From: Vallitalea guaymasensis | GTDB taxonomy: Bacteria > Bacillota > Clostridia > Lachnospirales > Vallitaleaceae | Reading direction: 5' to 3' | Assembly: GCF_018141425.1 (NCBI RefSeq) | Contig: NZ_CP058561.1 | Location: 682,001-746,000, forward strand | DNA: 64,000 nucleotides | Part shown: one piece after another, positions 35,565 to 46,180 of the stretch | How positions within the stretch are numbered: the stretch's first letter is position 1 | Layout of the letters: each line of letters starts with the position of its first letter | Made by a program: the position numbers and the translations under genes | Notes under the pieces: generated by a model | Databases searched by the model: none | What the model was told of the DNA's origin: nothing | The model's input: the letters and a program-made list of their open reading frames with translations, nothing else

Positions 35565-36346
35565 AAGTCTCCTCCCAATGCTGAATATCCACCTACATCT
35601 ACTCCTAGATTACAAGTATATACCCATTCTATTACATCTCCCTCTTTTATCTGATAGCGACTACATCCATAGTTGGGAAACCAATCATTGACTTTATACA
35701 TCCACCCTGACAATTCACCACAATCAAATTCATAGAGGTTGTTTATACCTTCAACATAAGCACTATTATACATAGGAGTATTAACAAATTCCATGTGTAT
35801 CTTGTTCTTCTTCATCTCTCTGATTAATACATTGAAAACACTTTCTCCTTCATAAAAAGTGACATTATCCTGTTTAAAAATTATTCCATCCTCTGGTACT
35901 AGCTCAACTTTTTCTTTATCAAGCCAATTAATATTATCTAATATAGTATCACAACGTACTGACATTGCGCAGGTAAGCTCTTTATCAGTTATTTCTACGT
36001 TTTGAGGTTCTATAGGTATAGGTTTTCCTTCAGGTACAGGATCTGTAAGATATCTATCTTTGCCTGTATCCTCATCAATCTCCATACCTAAGGACACAGA
36101 ATAATCAGTATCACCTTTTTTAACTCCTGGTGAAGAACAATTGGTCAATTCTTTTGCAAGACTTATTTTTTCTTCTGCTGTCATTGAACCTTTCAGACCC
36201 CCAGGACGTGATTCCAGCTCTTTGGAATTATCAGTGGATACATTCCATCCTTGTAAACCAGGGGCATTCCCTCCCCACCAAAAAGCCACAGCAAGTACAG
36301 CAATAATTATAAAAAATACGATTACTTTAGTTTTATTTAACTTCAT
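35561..36346 (-). CDS. Membrane-anchored DUF4430 (transcobalamin C-terminal-like) protein
   Basis: A 261-residue protein. A single N-terminal helix (about 8-24) acts as uncleaved anchor or signal, followed by a linker and a DUF4430 domain (about 165-255). The domain shows GESVFNVLIREMKKN, YEFDCGELSGWMYKVNDWFP and GDVIEWVYTCNLG. DUF4430 is the domain also found as the C-terminal beta-domain of transcobalamin and intrinsic factor. It lies 14 nt after the toroid/SLH gene and overlaps ecfT by 4 nt. It is placed to hand ligand from surface proteins to the ECF transporter; this is inferred. Confidence 0.85.
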   Translation of the reverse strand: MKLNKTKVIVFFIIIAVLAVAFWWGGNAPGLQGWNVSTDNSKELESRPGGLKGSMTAEEKISLAKELTNCSSPGVKKGDTDYSVSLGMEIDEDTGKDRYLTDPVPEGKPIPIEPQNVEITDKELTCAMSVRCDTILDNINWLDKEKVELVPEDGIIFKQDNVTFYEGESVFNVLIREMKKNKIHMEFVNTPMYNSAYVEGINNLYEFDCGELSGWMYKVNDWFPNYGCSRYQIKEGDVIEWVYTCNLGVDVGGYSALGGDL

Positions 36347-36360
36347 TTTTGATACCCTCC

Positions 36361-38016
36361 CTATAGGAGCCTAGCATTATATAACATGTTATATATCATC
36401 CTAGCTATTTCACAACGTTTGATTGGTTCTTCAGGCAATATTTCCATGGTAGAAGAATCCAATATTTCTTTGTCATAGCAAAAAGCTAATGATTGTCTCG
36501 CCCATTTGTTAACTTTTACATAGTCGATAAACTGAGACAAGATATCTCTAGCTGCCATAGTATTATATTGTGTATTCATACCGCAGAGTTTTGCTGCTCT
36601 TGTTACTACCACTGCAGCTTCTTCTCTAGTGATAATGGCATTTGGAGCATAGGTTGTAGTTGACTTTCCAGAAATTATGCCATATGTATTAGCAGTACCT
36701 ATGTAACCTGCATACCACTTATCTTTTTTTACATCTATAAAGTTATCTATTGCTTTTGGTTTAAGACCTAATGCTTTGACAATGATAGAAGCAAATTCTC
36801 CTCGTGTCATAGTTGCATCTGGTTCAAATAAATCTTTAGTCTTTCCATTAATAATTTCTCTTGATGCAAGTGCTTCAATGGCTGATTGATTCTCATGTCC
36901 TTTGATATCTTTGAAAGTCTTCCCCATCTTAGTTATCCTAAGTTTTTTTATATCTTTATGTTTATTTTCAAGTCCTACACTATTAGCTATGCTACTTGTT
37001 TCTCCTATATCAAGTTTATTTCTCATACGATAAAGACTTTCTCTACCCTTTAATGCTCTCTGTACTGCAATAAGTCCATAAAACCCTTGTTCAGTTGCCA
37101 TTTGGTTAGAACCACTTCCATTTTTTGTATGAAGAAATCCATTACCTTTTTTATAGAAAGTCATAAGGTTATCAAGCATTGTATTACCGTTCTTGACAAA
37201 TCGTCTATCATCAACAGAAATTCCTAACTCACATAGAGCAACCAGCATTTGAACACAGCTTTCAGAATTAGCTGTACCCCAGCTTGAAAAACCTCCTTGG
37301 CTATTTTGCATTTTTGACATACATGCAAGAGCCTCTTCACATGCTTTTTTCACCTCTGATTTGTATTGATATTTTGCTAGTGCTTGAAGTGCCATACCTG
37401 TTATATCTGGGTCTGAAAAGCTATCACCAATACTTTGGGATGTAGTTCCACCAAATAGTGACCAGCCACCATCAGCTAACTGACATTCTAGAATTCTATT
37501 TATGTACATATCTCTTGTTGCTTGTACCTTGGCATTCTTATTTTTAGGCATTGGGTAATTGCCACTATCAAGAGCTATTAGTGCCCATATAGGTCCGTTC
37601 ATTCCTTGCCATATAGTTTTATCATAATCACCAAGAGCCTTTAAAAGATTATATCCTCCTACATCTGAAGGATCTTTTCCTATAGAAGTAAGGGCAACAA
37701 TGAGCCTTGAATATTCAGTGTATTTTTTCTTATGTAAAACTCCTTTACATGCTTTCACGTAGTTTTCTACAGTCTTATAATAATTCTTATAGTATTTATC
37801 TGGTATATCATAACCACTTCTTGCAAGTCCTAATACAGCCCATTCACCACCAATTGAACCTACTTGTGGCGATTTTACTGTTTTGTACATATATTTTCCC
37901 GTATCTATAATAGCAGCATCAAGTTCAATTGTACTTGTGGCGAAAACATAAGTATTAAAACTTAATAACATAGTAAATATTAGTAAAGCACTTATACCTT
38001 TTCTTAGTAATTTCAT
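36361..38016 (-). CDS. Exported alpha/alpha-toroid protein with SLH anchor (transcobalamin alpha-domain-like)
   Basis: A 551-residue exported protein. The signal peptide (about 1-26) is followed by an alpha/alpha toroid of the prenyltransferase/squalene-cyclase repeat type (about 30-340). Its repeats include ILECQLADGGWSLFGGTTSQ, DPDITGMALQALAKYQYK and MSKMQNSQGGFSSWGTANSE. Three SLH motifs (about 385-551) such as MTRGEFASIIVKALG anchor it to the cell wall. The same toroid forms the N-terminal domain of animal transcobalamin and intrinsic factor, and its placement with DUF4430 proteins behind a cobalamin riboswitch makes cobalamin binding the best guess. No cyclase DxDD motif was noticed, arguing against terpene chemistry. 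Confidence 0.82.
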   Translation of the reverse strand: MKLLRKGISALLIFTMLLSFNTYVFATSTIELDAAIIDTGKYMYKTVKSPQVGSIGGEWAVLGLARSGYDIPDKYYKNYYKTVENYVKACKGVLHKKKYTEYSRLIVALTSIGKDPSDVGGYNLLKALGDYDKTIWQGMNGPIWALIALDSGNYPMPKNKNAKVQATRDMYINRILECQLADGGWSLFGGTTSQSIGDSFSDPDITGMALQALAKYQYKSEVKKACEEALACMSKMQNSQGGFSSWGTANSESCVQMLVALCELGISVDDRRFVKNGNTMLDNLMTFYKKGNGFLHTKNGSGSNQMATEQGFYGLIAVQRALKGRESLYRMRNKLDIGETSSIANSVGLENKHKDIKKLRITKMGKTFKDIKGHENQSAIEALASREIINGKTKDLFEPDATMTRGEFASIIVKALGLKPKAIDNFIDVKKDKWYAGYIGTANTYGIISGKSTTTYAPNAIITREEAAVVVTRAAKLCGMNTQYNTMAARDILSQFIDYVKVNKWARQSLAFCYDKEILDSSTMEILPEEPIKRCEIARMIYNMLYNARLL

Positions 38017-38113
38017 AATTATTATTCCTCCTTATACACATATATACAAAGTGAAATAGAGGGACAACGTATTAATTAACGCTGTCACCCATATTCCTAA
38101 ACTATTACTATGA

Positions 38114-41100
38114 TTATTCTACTATGTTTTCCATGAATCTCTTAAGCATGGAAGCTACCTCGCCTCTAGTAGCTGTACCTTGTGGTACAAGCATATTCTC
38201 AGTTGAACCACTGATAATTTTATTACTGACTGCCCACTTCATTGAATGGACTGCCCATTCTGATATCATATTATTATCAGGATAAGTTGAAATATCGCTA
38301 ATTGAAGTAGTTTTATAACCTTTTAATTTTGCATAACGATACATCATAGTAGCTATTTGCTCACGAGTAATATTATCATTTGTCCCAAATGAATCATTTG
38401 AATAACCATTTACTATTTTACTATAAGTAGCCCATACTACAGAATCATAATAGGTTGAACCTATTTTTATATCCTTGAATAAGTTATCCTCTGTTACCTG
38501 TAGATCACCTGCCATTTTATAGATTACATTTACAAACATACCACGAGTCATATTTTCATTAGGTCTGAACATATTGTTTGATATATCATCTAATAACCCT
38601 TGTTCTACTACATATAATACTGAATCATAATACCAATCAGTGGTAAATACATCTTTAAAGCTTATCTTGTCTTTATCATAAACTATGGCAAAAGTTGAAA
38701 AATGATCTGTCTTGAATATCATACTTTCACATTCATCATCATAGTAGGCTCCTATCATTTTAGCCACCTTATTGTTATCATTAATATAGTAAACTGAAAG
38801 CTTGTTAATATCTTCATCTTCCTTTGGTATATAAGGTAAAGCTACTGTGACATCACCTACAAACTTAGTGATTATCTTATTATCTACTTTTATGTATAAG
38901 TTATATATAGGCTTATCACCAACTAATTCTTTATTTTTATTAGATAACTGTTCTTTATCCGTCTGCTCTACAATTATACTTACATTAGAACCACTTGATT
39001 CTATTATTGAGTTTAAAGCTTTATTAGAGATCTTTATTTCAGCAACATGTGATTTAGCAGTTAATCCAGCATCTGTATTCTTAGCCAAATCATCAATTAT
39101 TGATTTAGCCAGTTTAACAACTACTTTATCTACATCTTTTTTAATTACTGGTTCAATAATCAATTCTTCAGCTTGATTCTTCTTAATATCCTCTATTGCA
39201 TTTTTTGCTTGACTACCAGTTATAGTTAATGTTGCTGTATTACCTGAAATACTAACTTCAGGTTTTAATTTGATAAATTCTTCCTTTTCTTCTTCTGGCT
39301 CTTCTGTGTTACCCATTATTACAGAAGGTGAATCATTTTCTGAATCAAAAGCTCCAAGTTCTTTCAATCGTTCAATAGCTGCATTATAGTTGGTTACATC
39401 TGCAACAGTTATGTATAGTTTTTGTTCTGATGACAGTTTCTTGTATGCAGAATCAGCTGCCATCACTTCTGATTTATGCCTTAATTTTACTCTACCTGCT
39501 AGAGGAATTTTCTTAAGGAGTATTTTAACATTATAGGTTTCTCCATAGAATAATAACTGATTTTCTGCATCAATTAATCTACTTAGATTCGTTACTTTCT
39601 TCTTATCATTTGATGACAATTTGTTATAGTTACTTCTAGCTGCCTTAACTGCTTCCTCATAACTCTTATAATTAGATAGTTTTATTTTATTTTGTACAGG
39701 TAATCCTTCAATCAGCTTATTTACATAATTTGCTTTACTGTTATATACCCTTATAGTATATTTTGTTGCATCATACTCTCTTGCCTCTTCACCTTGCTTA
39801 TTCATTGAAGGCCAGGAATTCTCACCTATACCTATATAAATGATATCACCATTTTTTACAGATAGGGTTTCGGTACGTTTATAATATGCCGAACTTGAAT
39901 TATATTGATTCAAAAAAGTCTTAACCAAATAATTTTTATTATAGGCTGTTGGTGTAATCATTATATTTTTGGAATCACCATCAATCATCAGTCCATATTC
40001 AGTAGTATTTTTCTTGAAGGTTGGTGATAGTTTTCCTCCACTAATAGTAAGTGTTTTCAAGGATGTATCAGAATTTCCCCATGTACCTCCTAAGTCTTTA
40101 CCAAGGTTTTGAGTAAACATTACTTTAATTTCATCCCCGTTTTCCAGACTATAATCTTTGTTGGAAGCTCCTGCTCTAAAAGATTGAAAACCTTCATTGA
40201 CAAACCAGTCATTTAGTGTACCCATCCAGCCTGAACCTCTATCGCCTGAAAACTCACCCATACTTTTATCTCCTTTATTTATGGATGATATATAGGTAAT
40301 ACCGTAATTAGTACCACCTGTTCCTTCCCAGCTATATCCATTCACAGCTAATGCTTTCAGAACAACTGTCATCATGGTATCATTCTCACATAGATCATAC
40401 CAACCGTTTATAATTGTTCCTTTAAAATCCCCACTGGGGAAAGTCTCATTTTCTATAGTTATCTTTACCTTTCCAATTACGTTTCCATAGTCAGGTAACT
40501 TAGTACCACAATTATCATCTTTCGTTGGAATAGCTGCCATTGCCGCAAGTGCCGCTCTACGAGCGGTTGCTACAGCAACTACATCAACAGCATTATTAAT
40601 TGCTGTTATCCCATTATCTTTAGCCTGAGTAAGTCTAGTGAAATCATCATCCAAATAGTCTTCACTGTGATAATTTGAATAAGTCGCTATTACAGCATTT
40701 CTAGCAGCCTCTTTGGCATTATTTAACTTTGTTTCATCATCAATTGTAGGTTCGTCACCACCTATTGACCTTACAATTATAGTTACGTCGTGATGAGGCA
40801 TTAAAAATTCTCCAAGGATGCTTTTATAGGGACTATGCATTTTATAAACACTTATATCATCTGAAAAACTCTCTACTACACATGTATCTCCTACAATGTT
40901 TCTTCCCTTGTATCGTAAACCTACCTTAATATTAGCTTTAACTTCTCCAACAATTTTTGTTGGTCTAGCAGAACTTATGATATTACCATCTACCATACAA
41001 TATAAATGTTCATTAAATTGATTGAACTTATTGGTTTCATCAATGATAGTAAGTTTATATTTTTTAGATTCTGGTAAATTATTTCCATTATTAGAATCTG

Positions 41101-43708
41101 CGTATGCCTTTAATAGAGATTTAATATGTCTGTCCTCTAAAAAAGTGAATAACTTCTTCTGATATTCCGTCAAAACATTGTATTTAGAAAATAGTTCTTC
41201 TAATTTAGGTATATCTGATTGGCAGAGCCTGTTTTGATCCATTTCATCTATAGATGGCAGATATTTTAATACTTCCCGTATAGGTGTTATAACTGTTTTA
41301 TGGTCTATGGATTCTATGCTTTTCATACCATTAACAGCTGTATCAAATGCTGTTTTTGCTTCGTATGGTGTTACTGAATTAGTAATTTTAGTGTTACCGT
41401 TTTCATAAAATCCAGAAAGCTCTTTCCATTTATTAGCGTCATAGTTAGTTTGTCTATAGGAATAATATGCTTCTTCTAGTTCAGTCAGCATTTTATCTTT
41501 AATTATCTTAGTTTCATTTTCAGTAGCTGGGTTTACATGTACAAGTATAGTATCTCCTGCTATAACTCCTGTAACAGTAACCTTTTTACTTTCAAGATTA
41601 TTTGCTTCCTTATGATGAACACTTAATGAATGCCAACCTTCCTCGTAAAAAGTGTAATTACAGTTACCATTATCATCTGTAAAAGCAGTAGTTTCCTTAT
41701 TTGCAGTAGTTATTTTATTCTTTTCTTCTACAGCAGAACTTACAAAAACCGTAGCTCCTGTAAAAGGCTCATCTTTTCCTGTATAATCACTAAGATTAGC
41801 AGCAACTGAGCTTACATTAAATGAAATTGCTTGTCCGGCTCTTGTCTCTACTACATTATTATTCATATTTTCATTAGTGATTTTTGACAGTCTAACATAT
41901 GGAAGTACTTTGTATGCTTCATATCCCTCTAGATTAGCTCCACTTGAAGAACCATGCCTTGGTGCGTCTAAATATGCTACAACGACTTCATCCTTATCCT
42001 GTACTTTTATACTGCTTAATGGATATTGGGATGTACCTATTGAATCACCAAGATTCAAAGTAAATAATGCTGTTAAATCATGGCTTGGTGCATCAATCAT
42101 AATTCCATTAATAAAAATTCCATAGTCCCCATGTATGTTAATACCATTAATCTGGTTGAAAACATCTTGTAAAGATGCGCCACTAGAGAGAGTTAAATTA
42201 TAGATACCTGATTTTGTATCAAAAGCTTCTTTTTTTCTAGCAGCAGATGTATCTATTACCTTAAAAGATACATTTATTTTTTCTTTTGTTGATGTCAAAC
42301 CATAACATGATTTCCAATAATCGTCGTAAACTTCTTTTAGTTTTTCATAAACAGGTATTCCTGTTGTACCATTAGGCTTTTCATTATTATCTAACCAATC
42401 CGTTGCTATGTTTCTTTGTTGTATGAATGTTACAAAGCTGTCTGAAGTATAATCAGATTCTATAAGTTCCTCTGGATTAAATTGATTTATTAAAGCTTTT
42501 AGGTTCTCATATTTTTCCCCCGCATCAATTAAATCGCTACCCGAAGGATCATTAGCATTTATTAATTTTTTTAGTCCTGTAATTGCTTTGTTTATTTTTT
42601 CAGTATTTGTATCAACTTCAGATTGATAAGTGTTTTTATTAATGTCAGTTGGCTTACCTTTATCTTCACCATCTTGAATGTAAAGAGAAGTAAGTACTGT
42701 TTTAGCATTGTTCAGTACGTTTTGATATGCTGACCATGACTTGGCTGTATATATGGATGAATCATTATATGTATTTTCTGCATTTTTTATAGCTTCGTAT
42801 AGTAATGTTGGGTTAACATTAGTAATTGGAATTAAGCTATTAATTGCAGATTGAAGATTAGTAGTTGCTGTATCGACATTCTCTTGAGTAATACCCGCTA
42901 TTAAATCATTTTCAGGATTATTATCAATAAACAGCTTACTTACATTAGCTAACTCAAGCTGTAGATTATTATAAAAGCCTTTTGATTTGTCGCTGGAATT
43001 TATCGTACTGGAATCATTTCCATTATATCTATCATCAATTGTATAGTATGTCTCGGAGGATACTAATCTTGCTTTGTTAATACAATCTTTTAAGATAGAA
43101 TCATCAATTTTTGCAGTTGACGATTCACCTATCTGAACAAGAATTACTGCTTTTAATTTTACAGGTACTTTATATTCGTAAATGCATATTTCTTGATATT
43201 TTAAATTAGGGTCAAAACATATATCTGTATATTCTTCTTGTAATTTCTCTTGATCAATTGGAAATCCAGGTGTATATGATAAGCTAATTGTATATTCTAG
43301 TGTTTCTACATTAAAACAGTTTGTAATATAACGTCTTAACTGTCTGCTACTTACATTATTATATTTCAGAAAATTTTCACTTGAAATTCTTGCATTAGAT
43401 TTAACACTATTACCTGTAATCTGTTTTCTTGCACCACGAGGTGCTAAAAAATGTGTATCAGTTGATAAACTATTAAATTTTACATTAATCGACTGTGTAT
43501 CTTTTGGTACAGAAATAAAATATGCTCCTAATGAAGATGGCATATCTCCAGTTTCAGTAATTTTCGTCAATGTTAAAGAAGATTCCTGAGATAATGTAAC
43601 TGATACTGGATTTAGTTCTTCAGCATTGGTATTTATAGCTACCATATTAAAGCATATAATTAATACAATTAAAAATGAGATGAAAGATATTTTATTATAG
43701 TATTTCAT
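38114..43708 (-). CDS. Giant S-layer-anchored protein with DUF4430-like domains
   Basis: A 1864-residue exported protein. The signal peptide is at about 1-28. A helical region (about 230-460) has FIVAR-like repeats (ATTNLQSAINSLIPI, INKAITGLKKLINA). A first DUF4430-like domain (about 475-585) contains LSSGASLQDVFNQINGINIH and DEVVVAYLDAP. Later there is a clear DUF4430 domain (about 1075-1215) with SGWMGTLNDWFVNEGF and GDEIKVMFTQNLGKDLGG, then a cadherin-like beta-sandwich (about 1215-1320, LKTLTISGGKLSPTFKKNT). Three SLH motifs (about 1680-1864) close the protein. It is the second gene of the cobalamin-riboswitch operon. I infer a surface corrinoid-binding scaffold; binding is not shown by the sequence. 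Confidence 0.82.
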   Translation of the reverse strand: MKYYNKISFISFLIVLIICFNMVAINTNAEELNPVSVTLSQESSLTLTKITETGDMPSSLGAYFISVPKDTQSINVKFNSLSTDTHFLAPRGARKQITGNSVKSNARISSENFLKYNNVSSRQLRRYITNCFNVETLEYTISLSYTPGFPIDQEKLQEEYTDICFDPNLKYQEICIYEYKVPVKLKAVILVQIGESSTAKIDDSILKDCINKARLVSSETYYTIDDRYNGNDSSTINSSDKSKGFYNNLQLELANVSKLFIDNNPENDLIAGITQENVDTATTNLQSAINSLIPITNVNPTLLYEAIKNAENTYNDSSIYTAKSWSAYQNVLNNAKTVLTSLYIQDGEDKGKPTDINKNTYQSEVDTNTEKINKAITGLKKLINANDPSGSDLIDAGEKYENLKALINQFNPEELIESDYTSDSFVTFIQQRNIATDWLDNNEKPNGTTGIPVYEKLKEVYDDYWKSCYGLTSTKEKINVSFKVIDTSAARKKEAFDTKSGIYNLTLSSGASLQDVFNQINGINIHGDYGIFINGIMIDAPSHDLTALFTLNLGDSIGTSQYPLSSIKVQDKDEVVVAYLDAPRHGSSSGANLEGYEAYKVLPYVRLSKITNENMNNNVVETRAGQAISFNVSSVAANLSDYTGKDEPFTGATVFVSSAVEEKNKITTANKETTAFTDDNGNCNYTFYEEGWHSLSVHHKEANNLESKKVTVTGVIAGDTILVHVNPATENETKIIKDKMLTELEEAYYSYRQTNYDANKWKELSGFYENGNTKITNSVTPYEAKTAFDTAVNGMKSIESIDHKTVITPIREVLKYLPSIDEMDQNRLCQSDIPKLEELFSKYNVLTEYQKKLFTFLEDRHIKSLLKAYADSNNGNNLPESKKYKLTIIDETNKFNQFNEHLYCMVDGNIISSARPTKIVGEVKANIKVGLRYKGRNIVGDTCVVESFSDDISVYKMHSPYKSILGEFLMPHHDVTIIVRSIGGDEPTIDDETKLNNAKEAARNAVIATYSNYHSEDYLDDDFTRLTQAKDNGITAINNAVDVVAVATARRAALAAMAAIPTKDDNCGTKLPDYGNVIGKVKITIENETFPSGDFKGTIINGWYDLCENDTMMTVVLKALAVNGYSWEGTGGTNYGITYISSINKGDKSMGEFSGDRGSGWMGTLNDWFVNEGFQSFRAGASNKDYSLENGDEIKVMFTQNLGKDLGGTWGNSDTSLKTLTISGGKLSPTFKKNTTEYGLMIDGDSKNIMITPTAYNKNYLVKTFLNQYNSSSAYYKRTETLSVKNGDIIYIGIGENSWPSMNKQGEEAREYDATKYTIRVYNSKANYVNKLIEGLPVQNKIKLSNYKSYEEAVKAARSNYNKLSSNDKKKVTNLSRLIDAENQLLFYGETYNVKILLKKIPLAGRVKLRHKSEVMAADSAYKKLSSEQKLYITVADVTNYNAAIERLKELGAFDSENDSPSVIMGNTEEPEEEKEEFIKLKPEVSISGNTATLTITGSQAKNAIEDIKKNQAEELIIEPVIKKDVDKVVVKLAKSIIDDLAKNTDAGLTAKSHVAEIKISNKALNSIIESSGSNVSIIVEQTDKEQLSNKNKELVGDKPIYNLYIKVDNKIITKFVGDVTVALPYIPKEDEDINKLSVYYINDNNKVAKMIGAYYDDECESMIFKTDHFSTFAIVYDKDKISFKDVFTTDWYYDSVLYVVEQGLLDDISNNMFRPNENMTRGMFVNVIYKMAGDLQVTEDNLFKDIKIGSTYYDSVVWATYSKIVNGYSNDSFGTNDNITREQIATMMYRYAKLKGYKTTSISDISTYPDNNMISEWAVHSMKWAVSNKIISGSTENMLVPQGTATRGEVASMLKRFMENIVE

Positions 43709-43743
43709 TAATATTCACCTACTAGTAGTTTTATTATTCAGTA

Positions 43744-43763
43744 AGGGACTCTAATGAGTCCCC
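43744..43763 (-). terminator. Short hairpin between the first two B12-operon genes
   Basis: GGGACTC and GAGTCCC form a perfect 7-bp stem with loop TAAT in the 72-nt gap after the first gene. No T-run follows on the minus strand, so it is more likely a processing or partial attenuation site than a full stop. Confidence 0.4.
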
Positions 43764-43780
43764 TAAAACATTATTTTTAT

Positions 43781-46132
43781 TTATACTTCTGGATAAACGA
43801 ATTTAAATACTGTAATATAAGGAGATTCTGCACCATTTTGAGTAATGATTTGTACATATTTAATATCTCCTCTAGCTAAAGTTAATGATAACTCATATGG
43901 TGTAGTATCATCACAAGTTACTTTTGTTCCATTAACATATACATTATCAGCGATACTATAAAGTTCATATTCAACTATACCATCTTCTAATGTAACAGTC
44001 TGAGTACTCATATTACTTGTAGTAACAGTTAAATCAGTCATGTAGTCAATAACTGTTGGTAAACCTGTTACCGCTTCTCCATCACCTGTACCAGTAGCTT
44101 TTTTAATACCACAAACTTCAGTAGAGATTTCACCGAATATACCATTCATAGCTGCAGCCCCTGTATAAATACGTACAAAACGAATATTATCTAGATTAAC
44201 AGGGTTTCCGTTTGCATCTACTGCCCAGCTGATATCAATAGGGTCTCCTCCGCCTGTCCCATTAATGTAAGTATTATAATTAAAAGTTGAAGTAATTGCA
44301 GCTACTCCATATGGATTATATGCTATTGATTTATCTCCGCTACCATTAGGGTGAACATCACAATAACCGAAACCAAAACCAGTAGTTGTGTTAGTAGATG
44401 TAATACTGCCAAGCATTGTACCTGTTAATGTCAACTTGTTATGTGAATCATTATAGTCTGCAAATGACAATTTGTTTGTCTTGTCTAAAGCAGGGTTACC
44501 GTTTCTTCCTGTAAAGTAGTTACAATTAAGTGGGAACCAGCTGTGATTATGGAAAGTATTTTTTGTGATTGTTCCAGTTGCACTACCAGTATAATTAATA
44601 GAATCTAATTTCCCAAGATTATTTCCTGCTTCTGTATATTTTGTATTATCATTAGGATTAGGATTTTCATAAGTTAAACTAAAGTTCTTTTTAGTAGTAT
44701 TTTCATAATATAATGAACCTGCAATATCATACCAAGTATCAGGATTTCCCTGACTATCAGCTTGTGCTACTTGAATACAACCTGGTTCAGAGTTATTCCA
44801 GAAAGCATTACCATATACTATAAAATCCACACCATATTTATTATTAGGGTCGTTATCAATATTTTTCATATCAAATACTGTATATCCACCAAAATATCCT
44901 AGTGATACACCTGTAGATGAAACATTATCTGCCATTAATTTAATACCATCTGTACCTGAAAGATAGATGTCTCCCCATCCACCAACAGTCACACCTTCAT
45001 TAGTAAACTGACCAGGAGCAGGTAAAAATGCGTAAACAGATGGATCTCCTGCAACGATAGGAGCATCACAAGTGAAGGCAAAATCGTATATTCTCTCTGC
45101 ACCATTTTTTGCAACTTTAATCGAGAAACTGTGATTTCCTGCTGTACTTGCAGAAATTACATTACCTGCAAATGAAATATTGGAATCAGTAGTACTATAA
45201 GTTACTGTTGCATCACTTGCCATAGCAACAGGTTCTATAATGAAAGTAGCTGGAACAATATCACTACCTGTAGTTGATATCAAAGTATAGCTTGGTACAT
45301 AAGGATCAAAAGGAGCAGATACTGCTACACTTTCATTAAAAGTTACTTTACTAAGAAGAATATCATTATTGATAGAAGCATTAATGATAGTTTCTCCCAG
45401 AGCTACTTTTTCAGTAGCTTTCACAGCATTATCTGAACCATTTAGTGCATTTACTGCGCTACTTGTATTGATACCAAAGGAATCAGCTATAGCTATGACT
45501 TTTTCTAATCCTTCATTTAGCTCTGTTGTATAAGCATCATAATCAGCTACAACTTCTATAGGCATATATGTACTAATACCGCCAGTACTTTTCATTTCAA
45601 TACCAGCATAATCTGATAGCTTTACTGGTGTTGTTAATGGAGTACTTAAATTCTTAGGATTAACTGTTACATTTGCATTTCTAACAAATGGTACACACAT
45701 GTTAATACTTTTTTCTAGTCCTTTCCAAGTATATTCTTTACCATTTAGAACCTTAATTTTACCATCTGCAATTATTAAACTATAATCACTAATTGTAGCT
45801 AGTACATCTGTCTGATAGTTGTTAATAGTGTAATACTGTATATATGCATTGTCTGGAACAATACAACTGCCAGGTGCTACAGCTCCCATTTTTCCATTAA
45901 TCTCATATAATACTGTCCATGGATAGCTTTGACCTGTAATACGAGTATATATACTTTCTACTGTGTCTCCGTCTTGTGTATTTACTGTAGGATTTGGATT
46001 TGTTGCACCTGATAAATAAACTTCTACATTTGTAGGTGCTGCTGCTTTTGCAGTAAGAGGCATCATTGTAAGAATCATTGCCACTGCAAGTAAGATTGCA
46101 CAACTTTTTCTTTTGCTTCTTGATAAAATCAT
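43781..46132 (-). CDS. Exported protein of unknown function, first gene of the B12-riboswitch operon
   Basis: A 783-residue exported protein with a signal peptide (about 1-31, ending AKAAA) and no SLH motif or lipobox. The middle part (about 365-690) is distinctive: GVSLGYFGGYTVFDM, NKYGVDFIVYGNAFWNNSEP, GCIQVAQADSQGNPDTWYDI and KKNFSLTYENPNP. It is flanked by beta-sandwich-like segments (about 275-360 and at the C-terminus, DLTVTTSNMSTQTVTLEDG). I do not recognise a named function for this part. The start follows GAGGAGG. Its position directly behind the riboswitch makes it the most cobalamin-responsive gene. It may be released or held by the SLH-anchored partners. Confidence 0.75.
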   Translation of the reverse strand: MILSRSKRKSCAILLAVAMILTMMPLTAKAAAPTNVEVYLSGATNPNPTVNTQDGDTVESIYTRITGQSYPWTVLYEINGKMGAVAPGSCIVPDNAYIQYYTINNYQTDVLATISDYSLIIADGKIKVLNGKEYTWKGLEKSINMCVPFVRNANVTVNPKNLSTPLTTPVKLSDYAGIEMKSTGGISTYMPIEVVADYDAYTTELNEGLEKVIAIADSFGINTSSAVNALNGSDNAVKATEKVALGETIINASINNDILLSKVTFNESVAVSAPFDPYVPSYTLISTTGSDIVPATFIIEPVAMASDATVTYSTTDSNISFAGNVISASTAGNHSFSIKVAKNGAERIYDFAFTCDAPIVAGDPSVYAFLPAPGQFTNEGVTVGGWGDIYLSGTDGIKLMADNVSSTGVSLGYFGGYTVFDMKNIDNDPNNKYGVDFIVYGNAFWNNSEPGCIQVAQADSQGNPDTWYDIAGSLYYENTTKKNFSLTYENPNPNDNTKYTEAGNNLGKLDSINYTGSATGTITKNTFHNHSWFPLNCNYFTGRNGNPALDKTNKLSFADYNDSHNKLTLTGTMLGSITSTNTTTGFGFGYCDVHPNGSGDKSIAYNPYGVAAITSTFNYNTYINGTGGGDPIDISWAVDANGNPVNLDNIRFVRIYTGAAAMNGIFGEISTEVCGIKKATGTGDGEAVTGLPTVIDYMTDLTVTTSNMSTQTVTLEDGIVEYELYSIADNVYVNGTKVTCDDTTPYELSLTLARGDIKYVQIITQNGAESPYITVFKFVYPEV

Positions 46133-46180
46133 TTTCTTTCCTCCTCGAATTTTGTTTACTTAGTCATATGTTCCGTGCAC

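Noticed and set aside
36361-38016. Terpene cyclase or prenyltransferase enzyme
   Set aside because: The toroid repeats look like that fold, but I saw no cyclase DxDD or prenyltransferase zinc motif. The protein is exported, SLH-anchored and under a cobalamin riboswitch, so a binding role fits better.
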